Shown: positions 9,957-20,400, counted from the first letter of the stretch. The stretch: 64,000 bases of DNA from Desertivirga brevis (GCF_017355835.1 NZ_JAFEWF010000001.1:558001-622000); one strand, 5' to 3'. The notes: a model not told the origin generated them from the sequence alone. Translations and numbers: made by a program.

Positions 9957-10724
9957 ATGCTTTCTGGTAGTAAATATATAAAACCATCTTTGAATGAAAA
10001 GTTCAAGGGAATTATTTGGAAGATCGAAATAGACGACAAATTTCCGGTTGTAGCTATTGAAAGTCGACATGCTGAAACGCATACCGCTAGTTTCTCAGCC
10101 TTCAACTTCGCAACAGGAGAATGCCTGTTCAGGGAAATAACTGTAGAAGATAGTTGGAAATGGAGCCTGGACCGGGTAAGTAATGGACGAATTTTCATCC
10201 ACAGTTACCTTGCAGAAGAGACGCCTGAACATCAGGGAATAATTGCCTTTACCCATAAGGGGACAATCGCCTGGCAGCAACACAATAAAGCCCTGCAGGA
10301 TATAGCAGAAGAAGGACTTATTGTTACTGACTCTAAAATCCAAGGTAAATGGATTGAGATCCTTGACCCGGAAAACGGAGCAACTATCAAATCATTTGCA
10401 GCAGACTATAAACCTGTATTGCGCGATATTATTGTCCCTACTTTCATCTATGATAGAATGCTTGTTCCTATATCACTGCCTGACAATACCGTTGGTGAAA
10501 TAGCTTTCAAAGAACATAATAATAAAATGATCGCCTGCTATCATACTGCTAATGAAAACACATTCACACAAACGTTACGTATTGCAGGTCCACAAGAAGT
10601 GCTTCTGGAAGACAATCTGGCCCTTAATATACTAAAAAGAAACCCAGAGGCGTTTTTTATCAGTCACAATCATTTGTTCTGCATTCGTGATGAGAAAAGG
10701 GAAATTGTTTCCTATTTAGTATAA
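9957..10724 (+). CDS. DUF4905-like protein of unknown function
   Basis: 255 residues, no signal peptide or membrane helix. The sequence is rich in short beta strands with repeated W and D/N-G turns (KGIIWKIEID, HKGTIAWQQ), suggesting a small beta-propeller or sandwich. I associate it with DUF4905 of Sphingobacteriaceae from memory of the family and the neighbours, not from a search. It starts 22 bp from the divergent NfeD gene; TACTTTGTGAATG ahead of the ATG looks like a degenerate -7 box. It heads a run with the LysM protein (29-bp gap) and uridine kinase. Confidence 0.7.
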   Translation: MLSGSKYIKPSLNEKFKGIIWKIEIDDKFPVVAIESRHAETHTASFSAFNFATGECLFREITVEDSWKWSLDRVSNGRIFIHSYLAEETPEHQGIIAFTHKGTIAWQQHNKALQDIAEEGLIVTDSKIQGKWIEILDPENGATIKSFAADYKPVLRDIIVPTFIYDRMLVPISLPDNTVGEIAFKEHNNKMIACYHTANENTFTQTLRIAGPQEVLLEDNLALNILKRNPEAFFISHNHLFCIRDEKREIVSYLV

Positions 10725-10753
10725 TTGCAAATTAAAAAAATGGAGATAAATCA

Positions 10754-11698
10754 ATGCGTTCTTTAATAGCAGCTCTTTGTACTTTTTTTTCAGTTCAGGC
10801 AAATGCTGTAACTGTAGATTCGATAGGAGTTGAAAACAATAACGGACAACAGGTTATAATACATAAAGTAGCAGCAAAAGAAACTTACTATTCAATAGGC
10901 AGGTTGTACAACGTGCCCCCCAAAGAGATTATTAGCTATAATAACAACGTCAGCTTGGGAATAGGAACAGTATTGAAAGTACCTACTCAACGAGCATTTG
11001 GTGCAACCACCACGAAAGCTGCTAAACCTGTAGAAAAGAAACAAGCTAAAATTGAACCTGCGAAAGCCCCCCTTGCAACAAGTGTTCCTGCTGCAGCCTC
11101 ATCTGAAATTATTGAGTACAAAGTTGGGCCAAAAGAAACCTTATTTGCTATAGCTAGAAAGTTTGGAACTACCATTGGAGAAATCAAGCAATTAAATAAT
11201 CTTTCAGGATATAGCCTAAGTGTGGGACAAGTGCTCAAAATAAAGCAAAGTAGTACTACCGACCAAACTGTAGCTACTACTGCAAATTCCGAGACATCAC
11301 CTTCTGCAAAGCCTGGTACAAGGCATACCACTGAAGAAACAGAATCAGACATGGAAATACCCGAAGCCACCGCAAAGCCTGAAAAAACGAGGGGTAAAAC
11401 CGGCCGGCTAGGTGTAACAGAACGAAATGAGCGTGGGGTTGCTGTATGGTTTGAAGACGAGGCTCTCGATAGTACTAAAATGCTTGCATTACATCATTCA
11501 GCCCCTGTTGGTACCATTATTAAGATCACCAATCCAATGACGGACAGGACGACTTTTGTCAAAGTAGTTGGAAAATTTACAGAGAATGAAACCACAAGAG
11601 ATGCAATTATCGTATTAACCAAAGCTACGGCAGATTTGCTTGGCGCTTTGGATAAACGTTTTTTAGTTAGCATCGATTATGGAATGCCGAATGAATAA
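10754..11698 (+). CDS. Exported LysM protein with RlpA-like C-terminal domain
   Basis: 314 residues. Signal peptide (about 1-18, ending VQANA). Two LysM peptidoglycan-binding repeats follow: about 35-80 (KETYYSIGRLYNVPPKEI) and 121-165 (KETLFAIARKFGTTIGEI). An Ala/Lys/Thr-rich linker leads to a C-terminal domain (about 215-312) resembling the double-psi barrel of RlpA-like proteins (GVAVWFEDEAL, VGTIIKITNPMTDRTTFVKVVGK). It probably binds or remodels peptidoglycan in the periplasm; no catalytic Asp is obvious, so activity is uncertain. The stop overlaps the uridine kinase start (ATGAATAA). Confidence 0.88.
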   Translation: MRSLIAALCTFFSVQANAVTVDSIGVENNNGQQVIIHKVAAKETYYSIGRLYNVPPKEIISYNNNVSLGIGTVLKVPTQRAFGATTTKAAKPVEKKQAKIEPAKAPLATSVPAAASSEIIEYKVGPKETLFAIARKFGTTIGEIKQLNNLSGYSLSVGQVLKIKQSSTTDQTVATTANSETSPSAKPGTRHTTEETESDMEIPEATAKPEKTRGKTGRLGVTERNERGVAVWFEDEALDSTKMLALHHSAPVGTIIKITNPMTDRTTFVKVVGKFTENETTRDAIIVLTKATADLLGALDKRFLVSIDYGMPNE

Positions 11699-12326
11699 GC
11701 CTTATGTTATTGGTATTGCCGGCGGCAGTGGTTCTGGCAAAACCTTCTTTCTAAACTGTTTTTTAAATCATTTCCAGGAGCACGAAATTACTCTTGTATC
11801 CCAGGACGATTATTATAAGCCAATGGAAGTACAACCGTTGGATGAAAATGGCTGGATAAACTTCGATCTTCCTATCTGTATCGAGGAATCTCAGCTATTA
11901 GCTGACCTCAATACTCTTTTACAAGGCGGGTCTGTTACAAAAAAAGAGTACACTTTTAATGTAGCAGAAGAACAAGCGAAATTACTTACCTTAAAATCCG
12001 CTCCGATTATTATTGTTGAGGGCCTCTTTGTATTCCACTATAAACAGATCTCGGATCTATTCGACATGAGGATATTTCTTGATGCAGAAGAAGAGATCAC
12101 TTTAAATAGAAGAATTAAGAGGGATACTGCAGAACGAGGATACACCAGGGATATGATCATGTATCAATGGGAGAACCATGTTCTTCCTGCCTATAGAAAC
12201 TACCTCCTTCCTTATAAGGACACCGCTGACAAGATTATCCTCAACAACTCTCATGTTGCCGACGATATTATCGCAGTTTCAAACGAGTTGTCAAAGGAGC
12301 TAAGAGAGAAACTGCTCTTGAAATAA
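11691..12326 (+). CDS. udk: Uridine kinase (P-loop nucleoside kinase)
   Basis: Phosphorylates uridine (and usually cytidine) in pyrimidine salvage. 211 residues from the ATG at 11691, which overlaps the LysM stop by 8 nt; an in-frame ATG at 11679 would add four residues (MECR) that are not conserved. The P loop GIAGGSGSGKT lies at the N terminus, with SQDDYY and the base-binding and lid motifs (YTFNV, RIKRDTAERGY) following. 28% of the downstream gap is T and no strong terminator was found. Confidence 0.92.
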   Translation: MNKPYVIGIAGGSGSGKTFFLNCFLNHFQEHEITLVSQDDYYKPMEVQPLDENGWINFDLPICIEESQLLADLNTLLQGGSVTKKEYTFNVAEEQAKLLTLKSAPIIIVEGLFVFHYKQISDLFDMRIFLDAEEEITLNRRIKRDTAERGYTRDMIMYQWENHVLPAYRNYLLPYKDTADKIILNNSHVADDIIAVSNELSKELREKLLLK

Positions 12327-12372
12327 TACCAGATTAATTTTTCTTTTTCTATTTAGATCTAGTCTTAATAAC

Positions 12373-12380
12373 TATATTTG
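12373..12380 (+). promoter_or_regulatory. -7 box TATATTTG ahead of the Cys-rich miniprotein
   Basis: TATATTTG ends 5 nt before the ATG at 12386. By comparison with the SRP RNA promoter in this window, transcription should begin at or within a base or two of the start codon, giving a leaderless mRNA. The -33 region is weak. Confidence 0.6.
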
Positions 12381-12385
12381 CCTCC

Positions 12386-12550
12386 ATGGAAGAATTTGTG
12401 AAAGTGGTGCAACAAGAACAAAGATCAATAATCCCTACAGACCCTGAGTTTTCAAAAGGCTTGGGTTGCATCTTTTCCTGCTGCGATTTTAAAAAGTGCT
12501 GTAAGAAATACCAAAAAGGTAAGAGGTGTAAAAAATGTCCGGACAGATAG
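12386..12550 (+). CDS. Cys-rich 54-residue protein of unknown function
   Basis: A short gene with a clear composition signature: seven cysteines in the second half (28, 32, 33, 38, 39, 48, 51) set among lysines, in IFSCCDFKKCCKKY and GKRCKKCPDR. This pattern suggests zinc or other metal binding, or disulfide pairs. There is no signal peptide, so it is presumably cytoplasmic. A perfect TAnnTTTG box directly precedes it, which supports a real gene. The long open frame on the opposite strand (12349-12579) is its shadow. Confidence 0.72.
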   Translation: MEEFVKVVQQEQRSIIPTDPEFSKGLGCIFSCCDFKKCCKKYQKGKRCKKCPDR

Positions 12551-12557
12551 CATAAGA

Positions 12558-12582
12558 GGTTTGAAGAAAGCTGCTTCAAACC
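12558..12582. terminator. Possible hairpin terminator between convergent genes
   Basis: 9-bp stem GGTTTGAAG / CTTCAAACC with a 7-nt loop between the Cys-rich gene and the AIM24-like gene. No good T run follows in either direction, so it may only stabilise mRNA 3' ends. Confidence 0.45.
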
Positions 12583-12596
12583 CCTGATAATATGTA

Positions 12597-13391
12597 CTAT
12601 CTTCCGTCCCCGTCAAGGAAATTGCCTAATCCTCCTAGAATACTTCCTTCTTCTTTTCTGTTCCCAGGACCAGCATAAGAAAGAACCCTGCTAGCTAAGC
12701 GACTTATAGGCAAGGTCTGGATCCAAACTTTACCAGGTCCCCTCAAGGTAGCAAAAAACACCCCTTCACCTCCAAAAAGTGTATTTTTAATTCCTCCCAC
12801 AAATTGGATGTCATAACTTACTCCCTGTGTGAAACCAACAATACAACCGGTATCCACTTTAAGCACTTCTCCTGGTTGTAAAACCCTCTCGGCTACATGT
12901 CCACCGGCATGAACAAAGGCCAAGCCATCGCCCTCAAGCTTTTGCATTATAAATCCTTCGCCACCAAACAAGCCGGTTCCTAACTTTCTCTGAAATTCAA
13001 TGCTAACGCTAACACCTTTCGCCGCACATAGAAAAGCGTCCTTTTGACATGTTACTCGTCCGCCTAACTCGCCAAGATCAAGAGGAATAATTTTCCCGGG
13101 ATAAGGAGAAGCAAAGCTTACTTTCTTTTTGCCATAGCCTATATTGGTATAAGCCGTCATAAAAAGGCTTTCGCCCGTTAAAAGCCTTTTACCAGCGCTA
13201 AATAGTTTTCCTAAAATTCCGCTTTGCTGCTGACTTCCATCGCCGAAGATAGTATCCATTTGAATACCATCATCCATCATCATAAAAGCTCCAGCCTCCG
13301 CCACTGCTGTCTCATTTGGATCCAGCTCTACTTCTACGTATTGCATCTCTTCGCCGTAGATGCGATAGTCTATTTCGTGATTTCTGATCAT
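12597..13391 (-). CDS. AIM24 / TIGR00266-family protein
   Basis: 264 residues. Typical AIM24 features: an N-terminal [22 protein letters not shown], then repeated beta-rich Gly segments ([35 protein letters not shown]) ending in [15 protein letters not shown]. The C-terminal 25 residues are Gly/Asp-rich. Family members are widespread, cytoplasmic or membrane-associated, and of unknown biochemical role (the yeast homologue is mitochondrial). Single gene. Confidence 0.88.
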   Translation of the reverse strand: MIRNHEIDYRIYGEEMQYVEVELDPNETAVAEAGAFMMMDDGIQMDTIFGDGSQQQSGILGKLFSAGKRLLTGESLFMTAYTNIGYGKKKVSFASPYPGKIIPLDLGELGGRVTCQKDAFLCAAKGVSVSIEFQRKLGTGLFGGEGFIMQKLEGDGLAFVHAGGHVAERVLQPGEVLKVDTGCIVGFTQGVSYDIQFVGGIKNTLFGGEGVFFATLRGPGKVWIQTLPISRLASRVLSYAGPGNRKEEGSILGGLGNFLDGDGR

Positions 13392-13624
13392 ATATTTTTA
13401 TGTGTTTAAGACTGAAGATAAAATAATTTGTTACAAAATGTCAAAACAAGAAACTATTCTATATATATTAAACGTATACAACTTAGACTAACGACCTAAA
13501 TAATTCGTTTTCAAAACATTGATAACACTCAAAATAATATCCAATTGAAAAAGAAAGGATATTGGCAGAAAAATTGCTATTGGGATACGGAGATTGTTGG
13601 GCGGCGGTGATTTAAAATAGTATT

Positions 13625-13840
13625 ATGGAAAAGATTTTATCAGAAGCAGAGGCTCAGAGTGTAATTGAAAGTTTATCTGAAGTTGAAATAGAAGAAATTA
13701 AGCGGGATAAAGTGCGTTTTGGTGAGTTTTTCGTTGGTCTTGAAAATAACAGATATTATAGAGTAAACCCTATAAATGTTATTTACGTTGACGGAAAATT
13801 TAAATCCATCACTCCTTTTTCAGCATCTGCTGGTATATAA
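13625..13840 (+). CDS. Small hypothetical protein, 71 residues
   Basis: Unrecognised. Acidic N-terminal half (many Glu, for example LSEVEIEEIKRD) and a more hydrophobic, strand-rich C-terminal half (NNRYYRVNPINVIYVDGKF). No signal peptide or known motif. It is flanked by gaps of 233 and 258 bp that hold no other frame. Codon use looks ordinary, so I take it as a real but uncharacterised gene. Confidence 0.5.
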   Translation: MEKILSEAEAQSVIESLSEVEIEEIKRDKVRFGEFFVGLENNRYYRVNPINVIYVDGKFKSITPFSASAGI

Positions 13841-14040
13841 TTGCAACGCAATTTTTTTATTTTAAGCTGATTTCTTAATTGTTATGCGTAGCTTTGTAAA
13901 AGAAGCAGCTGTAATAGTTAAGTTCTTTCTTAATTCATTTAATCTTTATTTGGCCTTCATCTCCTTTCGGCCGTTTTAATCATTCTTGAAAAAGAGAAAT
14001 TTAACAGAACACTACGGGCTGTTGAATGCTTATGTATATG

Positions 14041-14056
14041 GTGATACACTTATCAC
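14041..14056. promoter_or_regulatory. Palindrome GTGATA-N4-TATCAC upstream of the RRM gene
   Basis: A perfect 6-bp inverted repeat with a CACT centre, 43 bp before the start of the RRM gene. It could be an operator or a leader hairpin. The surrounding 258-bp gap is AT-rich and otherwise featureless, as is usual ahead of cold-inducible RNA-binding protein genes. Confidence 0.35.
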
Positions 14057-14098
14057 ATCTACTTATTGCTCACTTATAAATATTATACTATACAATAA

Positions 14099-14440
14099 AT
14101 GAAAATTTTTATTAAAGGATTACCCTTACAAGTTGGGGAATCTGAATTAAGAGAAGTCTTTGGTGACTTTGGAAAAGTTAACTCTCTTAGAATTATAAAA
14201 GACAGAGAAACCGGAAAAAGCAGAGGTTTCGGTTTCGTGGAAATGCCAAATGAAGCCGAAGCAAAAGAGGCTATCAAAAGCATGAACGGAGGTGATTACT
14301 ACGGACACAAAATATTTGTTACTGAAGCGAAAGAAGACGGAGCTCCTCAGGGAGGTGGCGGCGGTCGTGGAAATGGCGGCGGTGGCTTTAATCGTGGCGG
14401 TGGTTCTTATGGTAATAACAGAGGATCTCACAGCAGATAG
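14099..14440 (+). CDS. RRM-type RNA-binding protein with glycine-rich tail
   Basis: 113 residues. One RNA recognition motif (1-80) with RNP2 KIFIKGLP and RNP1 SRGFGFVEM, followed by a Gly/Asn/Arg tail (about 84-113; GGGGRGNGGGGF) like those of cyanobacterial and Bacteroidota Rbp proteins. It probably binds single-stranded RNA as a chaperone or cold-response factor. Single gene with a strong terminator behind it. The long upstream gap is consistent with a regulated 5' leader. Confidence 0.92.
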   Translation: MKIFIKGLPLQVGESELREVFGDFGKVNSLRIIKDRETGKSRGFGFVEMPNEAEAKEAIKSMNGGDYYGHKIFVTEAKEDGAPQGGGGGRGNGGGGFNRGGGSYGNNRGSHSR

Positions 14441-14477
14441 CAGCTTTTATCAGAGCTTTAAGACTTTTCAATAACAT

Positions 14478-14509
14478 AAAAGCCTGTCTTTTTTAAAGGA
14501 CAGGCTTTT
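14478..14509. terminator. Intrinsic terminator
   Basis: 11-bp stem AAAAGCCTGTC / GACAGGCTTTT with a 10-nt loop, 37 bp after the RRM stop. A and T runs flank both arms, so it can also serve the convergent hypothetical gene. Confidence 0.88.
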
Positions 14510-14532
14510 GTTTATTAGCATAAATGGCAAAA

Positions 14533-14784
14533 TCAAGCTAATTTATCTTTACTGTAGATGCTATTTTCTGCATCCCTAATGGTTATAAAAGTATAAGTAT
14601 CCAATACTTCCTCAAAATCATCATCGTCGTCCCATACAGACAATATGTTCTTCAGGTGATTAAGTGTTAAAAAAGCATTTATAGCGGGAACCTGCTCTGT
14701 TTCTATCTGGGGAATTCCGTTTACAGATCTTCCCGCTTTAACAGCAGTTTGTGTATCGTGTGATATGAAAAATAATTGCTTCAT
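14533..14784 (-). CDS. Hypothetical protein, 83 residues
   Basis: Unrecognised. MKQLFFISHDTQTAVKAGRSV looks like a cytosolic alpha/beta start, and there is an acidic WDDDDDFEEV run near the middle. No membrane segment. Bounded downstream by the shared terminator at 14478-14509. Kept as a gene because the frame fills the space and ends close to the terminator. Confidence 0.5.
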   Translation of the reverse strand: MKQLFFISHDTQTAVKAGRSVNGIPQIETEQVPAINAFLTLNHLKNILSVWDDDDDFEEVLDTYTFITIRDAENSIYSKDKLA

Positions 14785-15119
14785 CTACGTTCTAATAATT
14801 TCTTACTTCTATTATATCAATTGAAATGCCAACCCTTATAAATATTCATTTGCCATCCATTTAATTTCCATTGCTTACCCTAATCATAACATTTTTCTTG
14901 TACTCCTTGTTAATACCTCGGTGAGAAACCAAAGAATTTCTACGTTACTGCAATTTGAAGATAAGTGATTAAGGTAGAGGCTAATTAGTTAACATTAATA
15001 AGTCAGGTAAAAACAATCGGGACCGTCAAACGTACTTTATAGAAATTAACAGATAGTTTTTGTCTGCTAATACAAGATATTCTTATTGAGAATAATTAAT
15101 CATTTAAACTAAGAAAAAC
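14785..15119. other. Gene-free 335-bp stretch
   Basis: Divergent spacer between the 83-residue hypothetical gene and the SRPBCC gene. AT-rich, with no frame of note and no consensus TAnnTTTG box near either start. It must hold both promoters, but I cannot place them. Confidence 0.6.
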
Positions 15120-15863
15120 ATGCTCGAAGAATTAACTAACAGGGTAAATAAATCCGTAAAAGGAACTGTTTTAGAACCAGGAGAAATGGAAAATGTCAAT
15201 CCAACTGAAAGGGTGATATCCGCGGCAGCTGGAAGTTACATGCTGTTTAAGGGAATTACGCAGCTTTTCCGTAACCCGATTCTCGGCCTGCAGGAAACTG
15301 CACTTGGTGGTTACCTACTTTACCGCGGAGCTACAGGCTACTGTCCCCTTTATAATAAATTAGGTAAAGACACCACAGACCTACCTGCAATAAGGATCAC
15401 GGAAACTTTCATTGTAAACAGCCCGAGAGAGGAAGTGTACAGGTTCTGGAGAAATTTGGAGAACCTTCCGAAATTTATGAAGCATTTGAAATCTGTAACA
15501 GAGATTGATCAGACTTACTCTCATTGGAAAGCAAACGTACCAGGGGAACTGGTAACTATCGACTGGACCGCTCAAATTACAAAAGAGGAAGAAAACCGGT
15601 ATATTGGATGGCAGTCTATCGAAGGTGCTAATGTAGATAACGCTGGAAAAGTGGAGTTTCGCGACGCAATAAGCGGAGTGGGAACTGAACTTAATGTTGA
15701 AATCAACTACTTCCCTCCTGCCGGTGCTATTGGACATAGTATTGCAAAACTAATGAACGGAGTATTTGAGAACATGGTGAGAGAAGACATAAAGAACTTC
15801 AAACACTATGTAGAGGGTGATGAATACAAAACTTATACCTCAGGATCATCGATTAATGCTTAA
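15120..15863 (+). CDS. SRPBCC-family protein with N-terminal membrane region
   Basis: 247 residues. The N-terminal part (about 1-85) has two hydrophobic stretches with Gly (SAAAGSYMLFKGITQLF, TALGGYLLYRGATGYCPLY), resembling the DUF2892 inner-membrane domain. From about 92 it becomes a START/SRPBCC ligand-binding fold of the cyclase/dehydrase type (ETFIVNSPREEVYRFWRNL, NLPKFMKHLKSV). It probably binds a hydrophobic ligand at the membrane; the substrate is unknown. Single gene, with a strong terminator shared with gltD. Confidence 0.85.
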   Translation: MLEELTNRVNKSVKGTVLEPGEMENVNPTERVISAAAGSYMLFKGITQLFRNPILGLQETALGGYLLYRGATGYCPLYNKLGKDTTDLPAIRITETFIVNSPREEVYRFWRNLENLPKFMKHLKSVTEIDQTYSHWKANVPGELVTIDWTAQITKEEENRYIGWQSIEGANVDNAGKVEFRDAISGVGTELNVEINYFPPAGAIGHSIAKLMNGVFENMVREDIKNFKHYVEGDEYKTYTSGSSINA

Positions 15864-15905
15864 CTACTTAGCTGATTAAACTGGAAGGCTTAGGCTTTTG
15901 AAAAC

Positions 15906-15936
15906 AAAAAAATCCCGCCGGTTGGCGGGATTTTTT
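15906..15936. terminator. Bidirectional intrinsic terminator
   Basis: Stem AAAAAATCCCGCC / GGCGGGATTTTTT with a 5-nt or smaller loop, between the convergent SRPBCC and gltD genes. A run on one side and T run on the other suit both directions. Confidence 0.93.
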
Positions 15937-15957
15937 ATTACCATATCTGATTACTTC

Positions 15958-17430
15958 TTAGAAAGCGTACATGCTTTCAGCATCCTTACTTTCAAGAGCT
16001 GTAGTTCCCATTAAGAATAAGTCTACACGTCTTGCAGCTTCGCGGCCTTCTGATATAGCCCAAACAACCAAAGACTGACCTCTTCTCATATCACCTGCAG
16101 CAAATACTTTATCCACGCTGGTCTGGTACTGGCCTTCTTTAGCCTTAACATTACCACGCTCGTCGAACTCTACACCTAACTGCTCCAACAAACCTTGTTT
16201 CTGAGGATGTAAGAATCCCATTGCAAGATAAGCACGCTGAGCAGGTAGTTCACGCTCAGAACCTTCAACCTCTTTGAATTTAACCGGACGGCCAAATACA
16301 TCAGTTTCCCATTCTACGTCAACTACTTTTAAAGCTCTTAGCTCGCCGTTAGCATCACCTAAGAATTCTTTAGTATTTACCCCCCACATGCGGGTACAAC
16401 CTTCTTCATGAGATGTTGTAGTTTTTAACAACATTGGATAAGTAGGCCAAGGCATCGCCTCTGTACGATCTTTCGGAGGCTGAGGCATCAATTCGAACTG
16501 AGTGATAGAATTTGCCTTATGACGGTTTGAAGTACCAACACAGTCAGAACCAGTATCACCACCACCGATTACAATTACATCTTTATCGGTTGAAAGGATA
16601 TCTTCTTCAGAATAAGGGATACCACTAACGCGTTTGTTGTTCTGTTTTAAGAACTCCATAGCAAAGTAAACCCCTTTAAGCTCGCGGCCCGGAATGTTCA
16701 AATCACGAGGAATAGTGGAACCACCAGCTAAAACAACCGCGTCGAATGACTTCATCAACTCATCGGCAAGGATATCTTTACCAACTTCTACTCCTGTTTT
16801 GAAGATGATACCTGCTTCTTCCATCAATTTAACGCGACGTTCAACCACCCATTTTTCCAATTTAAAATCAGGGATACCGAAACGAAGTAGTCCGCCTACT
16901 TTTTCATCACGCTCAAATACTGTTACCGTATGACCAGCTTTGTTAAGCTGAGCAGCTGCAGCTAATCCGGCAGGACCGCCACCTACTACCGCAACAGTTT
17001 TACCTGTACGGATCAAAGGTGCTTTTTCAACTACCAAACCTTTTTGATAAGCAATCTCGATGATGTGCTTTTCAATTTCCTCGATAGTTACCGCAGGCTT
17101 GTTAATACCTAATACACATGATGATTCACATGGAGCAGGGCAAATCCTCCCTGTAAATTCAGGGAAGTTATTTGTTGAAGAAAGAATGCGATAAGCTTCT
17201 TCCCAATTTTCTTTATATACCGCGTCGTTAAACTCAGGGATAATGTTACCAAGCGGACAACCATTGTGGCAGAAAGGAATACCACAGTTCATACATCTAG
17301 CCGCCTGCTCGTTTAACTTCTCCTCTGTAAATAACCCTACGAATTCTTTATAATCGTTAACACGCTCTTCAACTGGCCTTTTACCGGGCAGCTCTCTCGC
17401 GTATTCTTTAAATCCTGTTATTTTTCCCAT
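15958..17430 (-). CDS. gltD: Glutamate synthase (NADPH) small subunit
   Basis: 490-residue beta subunit that passes electrons from NAD(P)H to GltB. The N-terminal cysteine clusters CMNCGIPFCHNGCP and CPAPCESSC bind [4Fe-4S]. Two dinucleotide-binding motifs follow: GGGPAGLAAAAQL (FAD) and GGGDTGSDCVGT (NADPH). Near the C terminus FAAGDMRRGQSLVVWAI completes the FAD site. The start lies 2 nt after the gltB stop, so the two are cotranslated in one operon. Confidence 0.97.
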   Translation of the reverse strand: MGKITGFKEYARELPGKRPVEERVNDYKEFVGLFTEEKLNEQAARCMNCGIPFCHNGCPLGNIIPEFNDAVYKENWEEAYRILSSTNNFPEFTGRICPAPCESSCVLGINKPAVTIEEIEKHIIEIAYQKGLVVEKAPLIRTGKTVAVVGGGPAGLAAAAQLNKAGHTVTVFERDEKVGGLLRFGIPDFKLEKWVVERRVKLMEEAGIIFKTGVEVGKDILADELMKSFDAVVLAGGSTIPRDLNIPGRELKGVYFAMEFLKQNNKRVSGIPYSEEDILSTDKDVIVIGGGDTGSDCVGTSNRHKANSITQFELMPQPPKDRTEAMPWPTYPMLLKTTTSHEEGCTRMWGVNTKEFLGDANGELRALKVVDVEWETDVFGRPVKFKEVEGSERELPAQRAYLAMGFLHPQKQGLLEQLGVEFDERGNVKAKEGQYQTSVDKVFAAGDMRRGQSLVVWAISEGREAARRVDLFLMGTTALESKDAESMYAF

Positions 17431-17432
17431 TT

Positions 17433-20400
17433 TTAATTAGCTGGTTGAAATTGTGCGTGTTGTAATACTTTTTTATACTCTTTAGGGAACACTTTAATAA
17501 ACTTACCAGATTCCTGATTCCAGTTACTTAGTAAGAATAACGCTAGATGACTTTGAGTCAATTGCATGTGCTGACGAAGTAGTGCAGTGATTTGCTCTTC
17601 ATCTTCTCCTGTTAGCGGATCTAGATCCACCATTTCAAGATTACAATGCTCAGCAAATGTACCGTCTGCATCATAGATCCAGGCAATACCACCGCTCATA
17701 CCAGCGGCAAAGTTTCTTCCTGTTTTACCAAGTATTAACGCTCTACCACCAGTCATATATTCACAACCGTGATCTCCCACTCCTTCTACAACTGCAGTTG
17801 CACCAGAGTTACGTACTGCAAAACGCTCACCTGCTTGTCCTCTTACGAATAGCTCACCTGAAGTTGCACCGTAAAGTGCCACGTTACCAATGATGATATT
17901 ATCTTCAGGAACTAAAGAACTATCAGCTGAAGGATAAACAGCTAATCTAGCTCCTGATAAACCTTTTCCTACATAGTCATTACCTTCACCTTCTAACTCA
18001 AAAGAAAGACCTTTTGTCGCGAAAGCTCCAAAGCTTTGTCCAGCAGAACCCACAAATTTGTAATTGATAGTATTATCTGGTAAACCAGCAGCTTTATAGA
18101 TCTTGGTTACTTCGTTAGACAATACGGTACCGATTGTACGGTCAGTATTTTTAACGTTAAATGAACCGAATACAGGAGTTTTGCTTTCTAATGCCTGTTT
18201 AGCGTGTTCTAATAGCTGCCAGTCAAGGATATTAGACATTCCATGATCTTGCGACTCGCTGTTGTATAGCGTTTGGTTCTTGTTAGGATTAGTCACAGGA
18301 TAAAGAACTGCAGACAGATCTAAAGTTCTGGTTTTCCAGTGGAGATTATTTTCTCTTACTTTCAGGAACTGAGCCTTACCAACCATTTCGTTAATTGTTC
18401 TGAAACCAAGATCAGCCATAATTTCACGAAGCTCTTCTGCTAAGAAGTTGAAAAGGTTAACGATATGGTCTGGTTTACCACTGAACAACTTGCGTAATTC
18501 AGGATCCTGAGTAGCAACACCTACCGGACAAGTATTTAAGTGACACTTACGCATCATGATACAACCACCAGCAACAAGAGCAGCAGTTGCAACACCCCAT
18601 TCTTCTGCACCAAGTAAAGTAGCGATTGCAATATCGCGGCCGGTTTTCAACTGACCGTCTGTTTGTAATACAACGCGGCTTCTCAATTGGTTACGCACAA
18701 GCGTTTGATGTGCCTCAGCAAGACCCAGCTCCCAAGGTAAACCTGCGTGTTTAATTGAACTGATTGGAGAAGCTCCGGTTCCACCATCGTAACCTGCAAT
18801 CAGGATTACGTCGGCATGAGCTTTAGCAACACCTGCTGCGATAGTACCAACACCAGCTTTAGATACCAACTTAACATTGATACGGGCAGCACGGTTAGCA
18901 TTTTTCAAATCGAAGATCAACTGAGCTAAGTCTTCAATTGAGTAAATATCGTGGTGTGGAGGAGGAGAAATTAAACCTACTCCAGGAGTTGAGTGACGTA
19001 CTTTCGCAATCCATGGATCAACCTTATGACCTGGCAACTGACCACCTTCACCTGGTTTAGCACCCTGAGCCATTTTGATCTGAAGCTCATCTGCATTGGT
19101 AAGGTAATAAGAAGTTACACCGAAACGTCCAGAAGCTACCTGTTTGATAGATGAACGCATTGAATCTCCGTTAGGAAGTAATTCATAACGCATCTCATCC
19201 TCACCGCCTTCACCTGTATTACTTCTACCACCGATACGGTTCATGGCGATAGCAAGTGTACTGTGAGCCTCGTGAGAAATAGAACCAAAAGACATTGCAC
19301 CAGTTGCGAAACGCTTCATGATGGCAGAAGCTGGCTCTACCTCAGAAATAGAAATTGGCTCGCGATGATGAGCGAAATCAAACAAACCACGTAAAGTGTA
19401 TTTTCTTTCGTCCTGCTCATTTACTAAACGGGCGTAGCTTTTGTAAACGTTATAGTCGCCTGTCTTAGTGGCCTGTTGCAACAAGTGAACAGTTTGTGGA
19501 TTAAATAAGTGAGCTTCACCGCGGCGCTTCCATTGGTAAATACCACCCTCTGCAAGCAATGCAGGTGCTTTACTGATGAATCCGTTTTTATGTTTGAATA
19601 AAGTTTCCTTAGCGATCTCGTCTAAACCAAGACCTTCGATCCTAGTAACAGCACCAGTGAAGTATTTATCAACTACTGCTCTGTTAATACCAAGGATTTC
19701 AAAGATTTGAGCACCTTGATATGATTGAAGGGTAGAGATTCCCATCTTAGAGAAGATCTTTAACAAACCATCACAAACGGATTTGATATAGTTTTTAGAA
19801 AGATACTTGAACTCTAAAGAAGTTTCAAGGTTGCCTTCTTCTTTTAAAGCATGAATAGTCTCAAGAGCAAGGTAAGGGTTAACTGCAGTAGCACCGAAAC
19901 CTAATAAACAAGCAAAGTGATGAACTTCCCAAACATCTCCAGCCTCAACCACGATACCTACCTGACCACGGTAACCTTTTCTGATCAAATGGTGGTGAAC
20001 TGCAGATACAGCTAAAAGTGAAGGAATTGGAGCATGCTGAGAATCAACAGCTCTGTCTGATAAAATGATAACTTCGAACCCATCATTTACCGCATCCTCT
20101 GCGTAACGGCAAAGCCTTTCTAGTCCCTTTTGAAGAGAACCTGCCTGACCATCAGCTTTGAAATACGTTTGAAGAGTTTTAGCATTGAACATTCCTGTAT
20201 CAATACTTCTTAATTTCTCAAGCTCAGTATTAGTTAGGATCGGCTGTTGCAAGGCAACACAATGACAATGCATTTTATCTTCATCAAACAAGTTACCATT
20301 GCTGCCAATAAATGTAGCAAGGCTCATTACCATACGCTCACGGATCGGGTCGATCGGTGGGTTAGTTACCTGAGCAAAGAACTGTTTGAAATAACTTGAA

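Noticed and set aside
12349..12579. 76-codon open frame on the minus strand
   Set aside because: It is the antisense of the Cys-rich gene and the flanking hairpin; composition is unlike a protein and there is no promoter.
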